64,000 nt of DNA from Paramacrobiotus metropolitanus (lineage: Eukaryota > Tardigrada > Eutardigrada > Parachela > Macrobiotidae): the NCBI RefSeq assembly GCF_019649055.1, contig NW_026570342.1, positions 62,001-126,000 on the forward strand. Reading direction: 5' to 3'. This document shows, in pieces, positions 21,468 to 32,979 of this stretch; position 1 is the first letter of the stretch, and each line of letters opens with the position of its first letter. Both the position numbers and the translations under genes were made by a program. The notes under the pieces are model-generated. The model was given only the letters and a program-made list of their open reading frames with translations, did no database searches and had not been told where the DNA came from.

Positions 21468-24400
21468 TTAAACATTGAAAAAACATCCAAAATCATTAGC
21501 GTCTTTCGTGAATTTAGTACGTGCGTTAAATGTACCCAAAACAGCCGCTGCATTCCCTCTGACTACAGCTAAACTTAAACGTTGTCTCAAAAAGGCTGTA
21601 GATCGAGGCTCTCCGGTAATGACACGAATCTTGCGGCCGACGAAACGGATTAGCTCCGAGAAAGCCAATCCAAATGTCCCAAGTGTCTCGACGGCCAGAG
21701 CGTAGAAAAGATATCCCAAATCCTCGACGAAGGCGTATTTCCGGCGCTTGTAGTCTTCTGCCATCTGCGCTACACTTCCGGCTTTCAAAGAACTAGCGTG
21801 CACGTGAGAGACGGCTAGTGTCCCAGCACGTTGCATCCCACACAACCGCCTTCCCATCGCGTACAGGAATCAAAGTCATACCATCGGGACGTTTGTTTTC
21901 TTTATTTGACAGGCCCGACGGTTCGGACTGACAAGGGTAACCCGCAGTCTCCAAGGAGCGTTTAACTTCGTTGTTCAATTCAGTATGACGTGACCATCTC
22001 CCCTTGCTGCTTGAACAGGATAGACCGTGATGGCCATTTACTTCCACGAGGCTTCCGCAATTCGCGCAGTGATGCTCTTCTACCACGGGAAGTCCGAATC
22101 GAAGGGCGACACCCACTCTGACTTCCTCGTCACGTAGGAGTGTACGCAGACTTGGTGCTGGAAGGGCATTTATCCATGCTCCGGATTCTCGATGAAGGGC
22201 AGCAAGGAGCACTGCTTTGTCCGTTTCGTTTGAGGCAGTTGACTTCAGCGACAAAACGACCAGGTCTATAGCTGGACGATCCCAAGTATGCTGAAACATC
22301 CTACAGTCTTCGGCTGGAGGTTCACAATTAGTTCCTTCTACCCACTTCTGAACAACTGGATCGATGAGAGCTGCCGTAGTGGACTCGTAGATTTTCGAAA
22401 CCAACGACACTACCGAATACGCCGATGCCAAAAAGGCAGGAAAAACTAGCGATTTAGTAGTCCGTAGTCCCAATCCACCATCCCTTACTGGCAGCGTCAT
22501 TTGGCTCCACTGACGATCATTAACCCGCACATTCAGGATTGATTGCATGCCGGTACGTACGCATTCGTCCATGACATCAATAAGGGCCAAATGCTCGTAG
22601 CATCTAGCTGTACGAAAACCATACAGTAACTTTGGGATCAGCAGGCAGTTTTTCAGCAGGTACAGACTGATGTGTGCTGGTATTTCTTTTAAACGGCCAA
22701 GGAAATCTTTCAGTTGAATTGATTTGCTGCGTAGAAACTTTTCACAAGCTGCTGACGTTAACGGCGCTCCCAGCAACACCAGATCTTCTTCCTTGGTGGC
22801 ATGCATTGCTGGCCAGACATCGAGCACCGTCTGCACGGCGTGCATGCGATCCGCAGAAAAACGTCCCACACCGTATACTTCACATTTATCTGGATTCAAC
22901 TCCAGACCCATCTTAAAACCGCGAGTAATGATGAGCCGAATAGCCGCGATCACTTTTTCCGCATGTCCAGCTAGCGTTACATCGTCCAAAAAACCCACAG
23001 ATACTTCACACGGCAGATCTGAATAGAGTGGAAGTGTTGCCAAGCTGTAGCCAAAAGGACCATTCGGGTCACCTTGTTGCACTCCCGTCTCTGAAGACAG
23101 CTGAGATTCACCGCAGGATAGGTAGGACGGATGTCGGTAACACTGCCAAAAATACCGGTAGTAGGCTGGAAATCTAGATTTAACAGCGGCAAGAAGAACA
23201 TCACGGCGTAGTGTGTTGAAAGCATTACGAAAATCCAGCTTAACAATCACCCGAGCGTCAGTGTGATCGGTCTCTATGTAGCTTCGCACTGCATGCACCG
23301 CCGCTTCAGCTCCTCCTCGAACCCCAAAGCCAACTTGCGAAGGGCTGAATAATGCAGCTGCTTCATCCGCACATCGCTTGCTGACAATCTTGGACCACAA
23401 TCTTCGGAAGGTGTCACCAATAGCTATCGGCCGTACACCGCCGTCCTTTTTCGCTAGTGGGATCAGATTTGCTCCGAACAGAAATGGCCTGATATCCTCG
23501 GGCACATCTTTACGTAGCACCATAGTGGATAAATCCGAAAGCCCTGTACAGAGCTCGCTTTGTGTGTCGTCCTTTCGGCCAAGAAGATCTTTAAGGTGCT
23601 GTGGCCGGAGGCCAAAAACTCCTCCGGCTGATCCGGGCGGGAAACTAAATACCGCTGCCATGAGTTCCGCTGGCGAAACAGCATGAGTCTGTATTGTCTC
23701 CTTAGGTGGCGGGGGGAACAGGCAATCATCTGGTGCAGGAGGATGTTTAGCGCGCAGTGACTCCACTGTACGGGCATCCAACTCTGCGAGCTTGTCCTCC
23801 GCAAGTAGTACTCGTATAGCCCCTTTAACGTTACCATCCTGCATCATAGATATTACCTGGGAGCGCAATCGGTCGGGTTTGGGGTTTGCTTTTTTCCCCT
23901 GTTCCCGGCGGGGTACCGTTTGGCGCTTTTCCAGGGACAGATCAGCCAAGTTTTTTCTCACAACTGATGCAAGGGACTCTTTCCGTAGGGACTTTGCCGG
24001 GGGGAGCGACAGAGCAGATGGTGCGAACAGCAGCAAAGCGGTCCAGCTCGCTGAATTATTGGTGCGCACGCAGTCCCGGACGAGTTCCGACAGTGTTCGA
24101 GCGCACTGGTGCCGTACTGCTTTGGGAATTCGTTTGGGGATGTGATAGCGGCCTCCTTCAAGAAAAGAAAGCAGGGGATGCTTCTGGGGACCTCGAGGAG
24201 GGGCTGGTGAAGGAAGAGTGGACGAGGAACCCGAGGCCTGCTTCTGGGAACATGCGCGCACGTGTAGCTTCAGGCCAGCGCCCTGTGTAAAAAGTCTTGG
24301 GCAATGTGGGCATGGCTGATCACGAACCATTGTCAAAACCGAAAGTAGACCCACCTAATGCGTCATGAGGAAGGCAGGATGCCTCAGAGGATCAGTCTGC

Positions 24401-24480
24401 CGCGAGCAGCATCCCGTTCCGTGGCACTTTCCCTTTCCGTGGTACGGTGCCACGGTTAGATCACTCCGAAGCCACCCTCA
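21468..24480 (-). mobile_element. RLE-type non-LTR retrotransposon (LINE), copy A, near full length
   Basis: One long frame (24354-21793) plus a short frameshifted tail (21857-21468) covers the whole protein. It carries an N-terminal zinc finger, reverse transcriptase, a Cys-His knuckle and a restriction-like endonuclease, the architecture of R2/NeSL/R4-type elements. About 120 bp of leader precedes the ATG. It lies in the last intron of KANK copy 3, same strand. I see no clear target duplication. Confidence 0.8.
21793..24354 (-). CDS. LINE A protein: zinc finger, reverse transcriptase, endonuclease
   Basis: 853 residues. Residues about 14-34 form a C2HC-type finger (CPHCPRLFTQGAGLKLHVRAC). 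The reverse transcriptase runs from about residue 235 to 480: RPIAIGDTFRRLWSK, VKLDFRNAFNTLRRD, GVQQGDPNGPFGYS and the active-site block SVGFLDDVTLAG, where FLDD stands in place of the usual YADD/FADD. A Cys-His knuckle (CANCGSLVEVNGHHGLSC) and the endonuclease core (KRPDGMTLIP ... VVWDATCWDT) close the frame. A frameshift near 21815 leaves the last block (YALAVETLGTFG ... LRQRLSLAVVRGNAAAVLGT) in another frame ending at 21468. Such proteins nick the target and copy the element RNA there. Confidence 0.82.
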   Translation of the reverse strand: MGLLSVLTMVRDQPCPHCPRLFTQGAGLKLHVRACSQKQASGSSSTLPSPAPPRGPQKHPLLSFLEGGRYHIPKRIPKAVRHQCARTLSELVRDCVRTNNSASWTALLLFAPSALSLPPAKSLRKESLASVVRKNLADLSLEKRQTVPRREQGKKANPKPDRLRSQVISMMQDGNVKGAIRVLLAEDKLAELDARTVESLRAKHPPAPDDCLFPPPPKETIQTHAVSPAELMAAVFSFPPGSAGGVFGLRPQHLKDLLGRKDDTQSELCTGLSDLSTMVLRKDVPEDIRPFLFGANLIPLAKKDGGVRPIAIGDTFRRLWSKIVSKRCADEAAALFSPSQVGFGVRGGAEAAVHAVRSYIETDHTDARVIVKLDFRNAFNTLRRDVLLAAVKSRFPAYYRYFWQCYRHPSYLSCGESQLSSETGVQQGDPNGPFGYSLATLPLYSDLPCEVSVGFLDDVTLAGHAEKVIAAIRLIITRGFKMGLELNPDKCEVYGVGRFSADRMHAVQTVLDVWPAMHATKEEDLVLLGAPLTSAACEKFLRSKSIQLKDFLGRLKEIPAHISLYLLKNCLLIPKLLYGFRTARCYEHLALIDVMDECVRTGMQSILNVRVNDRQWSQMTLPVRDGGLGLRTTKSLVFPAFLASAYSVVSLVSKIYESTTAALIDPVVQKWVEGTNCEPPAEDCRMFQHTWDRPAIDLVVLSLKSTASNETDKAVLLAALHRESGAWINALPAPSLRTLLRDEEVRVGVALRFGLPVVEEHHCANCGSLVEVNGHHGLSCSSSKGRWSRHTELNNEVKRSLETAGYPCQSEPSGLSNKENKRPDGMTLIPVRDGKAVVWDATCWDTSRLSRAR

Positions 24481-24697
24481 CAGTTAACAGGAAAAAAATC
24501 GTCTGTTAACGCGTCGGGAAATTTGACGTCAGTTAAAACAAACAAATACAAATATCCCAGTACTCGAGCGTATGCTCATAATTGTTTTAGTAGAACAATT
24601 AATAAACACAAACCATTAATACTCGTTTCTTGATAAACTTATAAAAATACATATATAGAAAAGAAAAAATACGTAAAAATATAAGACGGCACTGTAC

Positions 24698-24883
24698 AGT
24701 TGGGGAGCGCGGAATCCTGGACACTTCATGTGGTTCGCCGGACGACGATGACGACACGGACGCCGTGGATGGCCGTGAATGCGACAGACTGTCGCCCGGT
24801 CCGAGGGTGGTGCGGGCGTAGATCAGCGCCGCGATGTCCTTGTGCTGCGCCTCCAGCGCCACGTACAGGGCACACATCCCATC
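24698..24883 (-). CDS. KANK copy 3, last ankyrin repeat exon
   Basis: 62 codons (DGMCALYVALEAQHKDIAAL ... RIPRSPT), with acceptor TGTACAG and donor ACT/GTACAG. Open, and the counterpart of 10254-10440. Confidence 0.72.
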
Positions 24884-25096
24884 CTGTACACAAAAAAATT
24901 TATTGAAAAATCGTGAATTTCAAAAAGAATTAAAGCCCGAAAATATTCAGTCTAATTACATAATTACGATTACAGATAAAAATTTATAAATTATGCTTTT
25001 TAAAAAATTTACAATTCACATCCGAAAATGATTTTAAATCGGCTTTAATAATTTTTACTGTTTAGTTTTACGTTAGTGACACGTTTTTTGCCCGCG

Positions 25097-25331
25097 CTCA
25101 AGCTCTGACTCTGACTCAGACTCTGACCGCTCAAACTCTGACTCTGACTACTCAAAGTCTGACTCTGACTGTCCAAACTCTGACTTTGACTGAATAACCT
25201 AAGAATAACTTAAGAAACCTAAGAAACCAAAGAAACCTATTAAGAAACCTAAGAAACCTATTAAGAAACCTAAGAAACCTTCAGAGTCAGAGTCAGACTT
25301 TGAGTGGTCAGAATCAGAGTCGGAGTCTAGG
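25097..25331. repeat. Inverted CTGACT repeats around an AAGAAACCT minisatellite
   Basis: The left arm 25097-25190 is built of CTCAAACTCTGACTCTGACT-like units, and the right arm 25284-25331 is the inverse (TCAGAGTCAGAGTCAGACTT...). Between them (25195-25283) run units of AAGAAACCTAAGAAACCTATT. It sits in an intron of KANK copy 3. Confidence 0.7.
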
Positions 25332-25568
25332 CCGTTTTTCTTGAGGTCAGCCATATTAAGCCTTTGTACTACAAACATCTGAATTTCGATACTCAGCTTT
25401 GAAAAACAATCGCAACCGCTAGAACTACGCCAAATACTAGCGTCCAATCATCACCGTCCAATCATCACCAGTTTTTTTAAACAAGAAATATATAACCAGC
25501 AAACGTGCGGGATTGATAATGCAGATGAATAACGGAATCGCGGCTAACCTTATCGCGGCTAACCTACG

Positions 25569-26459
25569 TTGCCCGCCACGGATATAACCACTGCTACACT
25601 AGCATGGAAATTGTTAGCGGATACGGACGAACTTCCTACTGAGGCGTTCAGGCATGTCCAGAAAGCGTGGGATACACCGGCAATACTACATGCGTTTTCC
25701 AGTTTGACTGAATTACGGACTACAAAAGAAGAAGTCGCACACTTGAAGGCGGTGTCAGTGCCTGAATCCGGTGCATGGATTCATGCTTTGCCTGCAGCAT
25801 GTCTCGGAAACTTATTGGACAACAACGCCTTCCGTATAAGTGTAGCGCTACGTCTGGGAGCACCAATAGTCACTCCCCACGTGTGCGTTTGTGGCGGACA
25901 AGTCGATGAATTGGGCCGGCACGGGCTCCGTTGTAAGCGGTCAGCCGGAAGGCTGCCACGGCACGATGGCATCAGCGCGGAATTCACCCGCGGACTGAAG
26001 ACCGCCGGTTTTCCAGCGAAAATGGAACCAAAAGGTCTCTCAGTGAAAGATCGCAAGAGGCCGGACGTGATTACTCTTATACCCTGGGAGCGCGGTAAAC
26101 CGCTTGCTATTGACGTGACCTGCGTTGACACACTCGCTGCTTCGTATATCGACCGCACCTTTCTGAACGTTGGAGCCGCTGCCGAGCTGGCGGAACGGGC
26201 CAAACTGATCAAACACGCCTGGCTTTTACCAAGATACAACCTCACAGCGGCAGCGATTGAAATTTACGGACCATGGGGGGACGGTACGAAAATGCTCGTT
26301 GACAAGGTTGGAAACGGGATAGCAACCGCCACAGGCCAGAAGCGGGCGAAAGAGTTTTTTAAGCAGCGGCTATCTGTTCAAATTCAACGAGGAAATGCTA
26401 TATGTGTGATGGGTACAATCCCCGATCAGGATAGCATTGAGGAAGTGTTTTTCTTATGA
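25569..26459 (+). mobile_element. 5'-truncated RLE-type LINE, fragment E, open
   Basis: A single open frame of 296 codons encodes the C-terminal third of the LINE protein: ESGAWIHALPAACLGNLL, a knuckle CVCGGQVDELGRHGLRC, the endonuclease core (KRPDVITLIPWERGKPLAID) and LSVQIQRGNAICVMGT. An A-rich tail at 26527-26545 ends directly against a KANK copy 3 splice donor. The intact frame suggests a fairly recent insertion or a slowly decaying copy. Confidence 0.8.
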
Positions 26460-26509
26460 ATTTGTGTTGTTTCGAGTACTTAGTTAGTACTTACGAGTGA
26501 TACTTATTA

Positions 26510-26671
<162 letters not shown>

Positions 26672-27436
26672 TTACACAACCACCATTAATTATCTTCGAC
26701 TCAGTTGTCCGACATTTTTATTTTGCGTTTCCAACAATATTTTCGAAACAAATCACAGGCGAGGATTATTATAGGAAATTTACCTGGATGTTAACGTCCG
26801 CTCCGGCAGCAGCCGCACCGTGTCTAACCGACCATGACTCACCGCCAGCATCAGCGCCTTTGTCCATGCTGACAAACAAAATGAAATAATCACCATAAAT
26901 TTTCAGAATTTTTTCCAGTATTTTAAGATTTATTTATATTTATTAGTGAATGTTTTTCCATTTTATTTCGTCATGTTTATTATTATTTGCAGTATTTCGT
27001 ATCAGAATTTTCTTCACTTTTTTGTTTAGTAAATCATTTTTGTAAGTAAAGTACTGATTAGCTGGATTATTTCTACGAATGGCTGCATAAAACACAATCA
27101 TATTATTTACAATGTATTGTTGGCACTTGTAGTATATGTACTTAAGTACTCGTACAAAGGTTGTACGAGTATCTCGTGAAATGGATAATGGCCTAGGGCT
27201 AACGTGCCGTAGCAACGGTATTGTTGTTGTCCGTTATTGTTGCCATGTTTAGAGTTTAGTGGGTTGTTTGCTGCTGTCCCGAGCGGACATAATAAAAGAT
27301 AATGCCGTTCGTTCAATACATTACACCACTTTATAAGATTAAGAGTTTGCTTTCCAAGCTATTTTTCACCAAGTTTCTCTACAAGCCAGTAAATCAGGAA
27401 AAAAATTCATTGAATTTTCAGCCTTGTTTCACTGAC

Positions 27437-27641
27437 CTGGTGCGCTTTGCGGTTGACGTCGCCGAGTTTGAAGAGCGACCAGCTGGTCGGTGTTGGTGGC
27501 CAGATGCGCCAGCGAGGCCAGCATGGTGGGCGTGTATCCGGCGCGGTTGACGCTGTCCACGTCGCAGACTTTGGAGTCCAGCAGGACGCTGACCACGTCC
27601 AAGTGCTTCTGCAAGATGGCGTAGTGCAGCACCGTGTTGCC
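27437..27641 (-). CDS. KANK copy 3, ankyrin exon with 8-nt deletion
   Basis: This is the counterpart of the 213-nt exons at 490-702 and 11844-12056, but 205 nt long. Eight bases are missing around the AARLFK codons, so the frame shifts. Splice sites are kept. Confidence 0.7.
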
Positions 27642-27644
27642 CTG

Positions 27645-28130
27645 TCCACACAAGTCAAAATTTTAACCGGCAGATCAATTCAGGAGCCGAAAATTTCACA
27701 GTTTTCAGTTTGTACGATGCAAATCTTAGACTGTCGTAAAAACAAATCATAAAAAGAATATGCAGTATAGCTAAATTCCGCAAATTCTAACTTTGTTTCT
27801 AAAGCATGTACGTTAAATTTATCCTACATCCGGCCGACGACTTTATCCTGCCCATGCACTACGAAAATCAACAATCTCTACATTCGCCTAAATCAGCGTA
27901 ACAGTTAACGAAGCAACAGATGAGGATAAATCTGTAAAGGTTTTTTTCGAAAAGCTTCCTGAATTTAGAAAATATTCATTTTAAAGGGGGCGCAAATTGT
28001 ACGGAAAATATCGTAGCAGCGTGAGTCTGCGGACGGTACAAGAAGCATTCCTTATGGACTTATAACAGTGTTGACAATAAAATTAATTACTCTACTAATT
28101 TTAGTTACTGTTAATATTCGACCGAAATCA
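27645..28130. other. KANK copy 3 intron
   Basis: AT-rich and non-coding, with no repeat structure noted. The other short introns 26870-27436, 28480-29000 and 29655-30100 are likewise empty. Confidence 0.5.
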
Positions 28131-28136
28131 ACTTAC

Positions 28137-28285
28137 ATTGTTGTCGGCCAAATTGACGACTTTGTGCAGCAACGCCTTGGACATTCCCCCGAAGGCGTCG
28201 AGGTAGTCGTTGACTAGTTGCGCGTTGCGTTCTTCTGGCCCGCCACGCGGAACCACTCCTCCTCGATCATGCGGATACAACGGTC
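28137..28285 (-). CDS. KANK copy 3, pre-ankyrin exon with one base lost
   Basis: Counterpart of 1291-1440 (IEEEWFRVAGQKNA...). It is 149 nt against 150 in copy 1, so the frame shifts. Acceptor AACAG and donor GTAAGT are kept. Confidence 0.7.
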
Positions 28286-29003
28286 CTGTTCAATACAAGT
28301 TCCAATGGAAAATCAGAAAATATAAAAATCAAACGGAATTTACGATTTTACTGGTGCGCTTTCGTAATGATCCATTCACGCTGGATTCGCTGCTGCGCGA
28401 ATTCGAGCGGCCTTCGCGCTGCAGGTAGTCGTTGAGGACTTTGCAGGCGGCCATCACTTCCTTGCTGATCACACCGCTAAAAAGCATAAAAAAATGTTAC
28501 ATAATGTAGACATGAAATTTCTGATTAATGCGCTAGTTAAATGAAATTCCGGCGTCTACAAGCTTCTAAATACGATCTGGATCATCAGGTCACTAGAAAG
28601 TAGAAACCAAAGTTAAGCAGCAACTGAGCGGTACGTTTTAAATGCAAGTTACATAATAGGAAAAAGCCGAAATACTCTACAAAAAATGTACAAAGCAACA
28701 ACAAAAATTGTATGCAAATTTTTTGCCCTGAAAATGAAACTTGTAGAGGAAAACGATCCTGAAATTTTTGCACACTTGAACTTCAAGGTTTTTTTGCATA
28801 AAGTTTTTCAAAAAATCATAAGCAAATAATTTTTACACTGTTCATATCTTAAATTATTAATTCTTTACAAAGTAAATGAGAAACAAGTATTTTCCAGAAT
28901 ATTTTGAAAATAGAGTTTAGATAACCAAACCAATCGCAGTGCGAATAATGCAGTTAGCCACTTCGTGAAATTAAAGCCGGGAAAACTCTCCCGCCACTTA
29001 CAC

Positions 29004-29651
29004 CGCTTCGTAGTCATCGAAGTGAAAATCTTGGTCACACTGGGCTTCTCCTCCACGCCGCACTTGTTGGACAGATATCCGTGTCGCAGATCATAGCTGC
29101 CCTCGTCCTCACTCGGCTCCTCCGAGTGTGTTGACACTCCCGGCGACAACGGATCATCTTCACTCAAAGGCCGCACTGCTTCGACACTCGGTGTCAATTT
29201 CTCATTGCTCTCATCGTCCTCTCCGTTTTCCGCGATGGATTCCGTGACCTCGGCCTTATCCGCTGATTTCTCCCCATTTTCATTATCAATCGGTTCTTCG
29301 GCTGTTTCCTGGGGAATCTCGGGCTCCTCGATTAACAAGGGATTTTCGTATGCGTTTGCCGGTATTGGTTTCTTTTGCCGGGAATTTCGGCGTTTTTTAT
29401 GGGAAATTCGTTTGGGCGATTTTTTTTGGGGTGCGGAAAATTGTGCGGGTGGGTGATTGGCAGGGGATCGGTGTTGGTGGCGGTTTCGGTGGTTTCACCC
29501 GGTAGTGTCCAGGTTTCGATGGAAATCGTCGCCGGTGAATCAGTGCCGATGCCGAAATCGACCAACTGCGGTGATTCGATCGACAACTGCTCCACTTCCT
29601 CCGATTCACATTTACCGTAATCAGCGAGGGATGAATCTTCAGAAATATCAC
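29004..29651 (-). CDS. KANK copy 3, acidic exon
   Basis: A Glu/Asp-rich segment (LADYGKCESEEVEQLSIESP ...). A frame change near 29400-29440, next to a run of T on the plus strand, moves the reading into LLIEEPEIPQETAEEP.... The acceptor ACAG at 29653-29652 is clear and the donor is GTGTAAG at 29003. The copy 1 version stops matching after ETATNTDPQL. Confidence 0.55.
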
Positions 29652-30100
29652 CTGTAAAACGATCGGTTGTGAAAGCGCCAAAAAAACCAAATCGGAACCG
29701 TGTGATAGAACCGAAGAGTCCGGTTTGTGAACAAACTGGAATAATTATTCATATAGAATAATGAACAAAATTATGATTGCAAAAAATTAAATGCAGTCAA
29801 CCCTGTGGCAATGCAGATTCCGCAATAAAATTTAAAAATTGGTCTCTAGAAAATTTAATCAATTTATTGTGTATTAAACTGGTTTAGGTCAACGAGGTCA
29901 ACGAGAATATTACCAAAAGCCGTCAGAGCAAGCTGATTGCCACTGCCCTACGTCATTATCGATTTTACTGTACAGTGCACAGTCTGCGCTTGGCCAGTTT
30001 GTCACCTGCACGAGTCTAATGATTGTACCGTGTAATTTCTTTATTTCAATAATAACAAAATCACAGCCGAGCTGAGAAGAAAAACAACATCGGGCACTAA

Positions 30101-32977
30101 TCATTCCCGATCAGCCAATCTAAAAGCTAAAAAAACGTCCTCGTTGTCTCGCATCTCATTAAATGTTCCGAGGACAGACACCGCACTTCCGCGTTGTATC
30201 TCGGTGCTGATTCTCTGACGCAAAAACTCTCCCGACCGAGGGTTACCACTACATTCGCAAATCTTTCTTGACAGATCTTTGAAAAATTTCTTGGTTAGCG
30301 GTCCAAAGGTTCCCGTAGTTTCAAAAGCCAGAGGTTGTACTACGTATCGATCCGCGAGTCCATCGTACTTCCGTAACTTCTGATTCTCTCTCACTTCCGC
30401 TGCGCTTCCAGGAACACGTGATGTATGGCCTATGTAGGTCTGGGCGAAGGTATCGGCAACAGTGACATCCCATACCAACGGCTTCCCATTGCGCCAGGGA
30501 AAAGCCGTAACTCCGTCTGGCCGCTTCCCATCTCCTCTATCCAGTCCCGGTGGCTCAAGCGACGACGGCACTCTCGCTGAATTCAGGGCTCTTTTGTTGC
30601 GGCGTTCAACACGGCATGAGTACCGTGTCTTCCTTTTGCCAGCTTACACACCAGGCCGTGGTGACCGAGACTGTCCACTGTGGATCCGCAGCGACATACG
30701 TGCGGTTGGCATACCGGTGCACCCAATCGTCGAGCCACTGCTATGCGTAAATGGGCGTCCTCCAACAAGTTGCCAAAAATTGAAACGGGTAATGCAGCTA
30801 ACCAAGCGCGGGATTCCGATGAGGATGCAGCCAACAAACGTGCGCGGGTAATTACGTCGGCGTTCTCCAACATGCGGGTCGCTGTCCTGGTGTGCTGCAC
30901 TGCTGTCCAAGCTGACTGGAAACGGCGGTTTTCGGTCCTGGGGGCGTCTGCCGTGTAGCAACTTGTCCATGCTTCTGTGAGGCGAGTACATTTCTCTTGG
31001 ACAGAGTTACTGCGGACGATACTGTGCACTACGTCGGCTACTCCGTGCAGCGATGAGGCATAAGCAGCGAGCGCCACATCTGCTGCTTTTACCAATCCCA
31101 ATCCGCCAAACCTCGTGGGTAGCGCAGCTTGCTCCCATACTGTATTGGTCATTGATACATTTGTCAGCTGTTCCGCCTTGCTCCGTATCGTTTCATCAAA
31201 CTTCTGTAGCGCATCCGGGTATTGCCAACATTCTGCTGTCCTAAGAAGGTATAACAACTTCGGCAGCGACAAGCAATTTTTTAAAAGAAATATGGCTTGA
31301 TGAGTAGGCAATATACCGAGCTGGTCGGCAAGCACTTGTGTTTGACCGACCTTTTTCATCAACGCGCCCTCAACCGCTTCGGCTAAGAGAGGAGATCCCA
31401 ACAACTCCAGCTTATCCGCCGTGACTACGCGCATATCCGGTGCCACTTCCATGAACATCCGGACCACTTCTGCGCGTTCGCTGGCACTTCCCCATCTACG
31501 TACAGCTCACATTTTCTCGTGTTTAGTTCCAGGCCTATTTCAGCGGCCGCTCCGCGGAGTTCCAAAAAGGCATCACGGACTGTTGGCGGACTACCTGCAC
31601 TGACACCGTCGTCTAGGTACCAAAGATTAATGAGCGTTTTTAACAGTGAACAAGGCGCCAAAGTTAGTAAACCATATAACATAGGAGCACTGGGATCGCC
31701 CTGCTGCACACCGCTGTCCGACAAAATGGTGATTCCAGTGCTGGGGGAAACGCAGAACAGCGTTGTAGCTTCTCCATAGGCCGAATAAAAGAAGTTGTAA
31801 TATTCGGGTATGCGTTCCTTCACTACATTCAAAATCTTGTCCCGTCTGACGGTGTTGAAGGCGTTAGAAAAGTCAAACTTTAGAAAGGCACGTGCTTCTG
31901 TCGATGTGGTCTGTAAAAACTCTCTCGCACAGTGCACCACTGTTTCGGCTCCCCTCTTCGTACCAAAACCAAACTGTACGGGACGAAAATAATCTCCCAT
32001 ATCTTCTGACAAACGGAAACACACAATCTTAGCAATTAAACGGCGGAGTGTACAGCCAGAGGCTATGGGGCGAATACCTCCATCAGGCTTTATAAACGGG
32101 AAGAGATTCGCTCCGAAAAACACGTCTCTGGCTTCTTCAGGGATTTCGCGTTGCAGTAAATGGTTCGCAAATTTCACCAGTGCATCCAGCAGCTTTCGAC
32201 GGGTCTCTCCTTGCGCGGATAGCAAATCTTTGAGGTGATCAGCGCGGAGACCATCCGGTCCTGGGGAGGTACCTACATCAAACGACTCAAGGGCAGCTAA
32301 CAGTTCTCGGTGTGTTACATCAGCAGCGACCGCATCCACATTACCCACCGGTGCATCCAGGGCCGACCTGGATGTTTTTCCTTTAACAGCGCAATGACTT
32401 CATCGGTTAACGGCGCGATGGTCTCGTGTGATACCAAGGCGTTCAAAGCACGTCCAATGGCACCACACTCCAGATGCGCATTAACCCGTTTGGCTTTAGC
32501 TGCTGCTGTGGATTTGCCTTTTTGTTGTTTCTTTTTCGAAGGCTTGCTGTCATATCGTTTGCCAATGAGGTTGTTCTTCACAGAAGTAGCTAGCGATGGG
32601 CCTTTACCAGATTTCGTGGGGGGAGCTGTCAAGATGGTGGGTGCGAAAAGGATTAATGCACTCCAGGCTTGCAGATCATTGTTGTCGCAGCAGGCCGATA
32701 ATAGCTCAGCGAAAGCATCCGCGCACGCGTCTCTGGCTCCCACAGGAACACGTGGAAGGACTGGGTTGGACTGGCGGACGCGAGATAAAGTGGCTTTCAG
32801 GCTCTCAGGGCTGGGAACCACTGGACTCGGAGGAACGACGATCGTCTGCTGACTGCGCAGGTTCTTCGCTTGAGATTCCCTGCATTTTCCACTGTCTCGG
32901 TGTTGCGCGATTCCATGAGCAGTGGAACACACTTTTCCACATAAATCGCAGGGAAAATCGGACTTTTTAGAGGACAT
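30101..32977 (-). mobile_element. RLE-type LINE, copy B, full-length span with several frameshifts
   Basis: Same architecture as copy A. There is an N-terminal C2H2-like finger near 32950 (FPCDLCGKVCSTAHGIAQH). The reverse transcriptase lies in 32348-31425 (RPIASGCTLRRLIAK, KFDFSNAFNTVRRDK, GVQQGDPSAPMLYG, LWYLDDGVSAG). A middle part lies in 31467-30583 with the knuckle CRCGSTVDSLGHHGLVC. The endonuclease block is in 30571-30101 (KRPDGVTAFPWRNGKPLVWD ... LRQRISTEIQRGSAVSVLGT). These four segments are in shifted frames (about three frameshifts), so the copy is dead. It differs clearly from copy A (YLDD against FLDD), so at least two subfamilies are present. It lies in an intron of KANK copy 3. 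Confidence 0.8.
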
Positions 32978-32979
32978 TC

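Noticed and set aside
22674-24290. Several plus-strand frames of 80-134 codons
   Set aside because: They lie opposite the LINE A protein, whose motifs are unmistakable. The plus-strand products have no motif and reflect the GC-rich codons of the minus strand.
25097-25331. CRISPR-like array
   Set aside because: The repeats are contiguous words without unique spacers, and the genome is eukaryotic.
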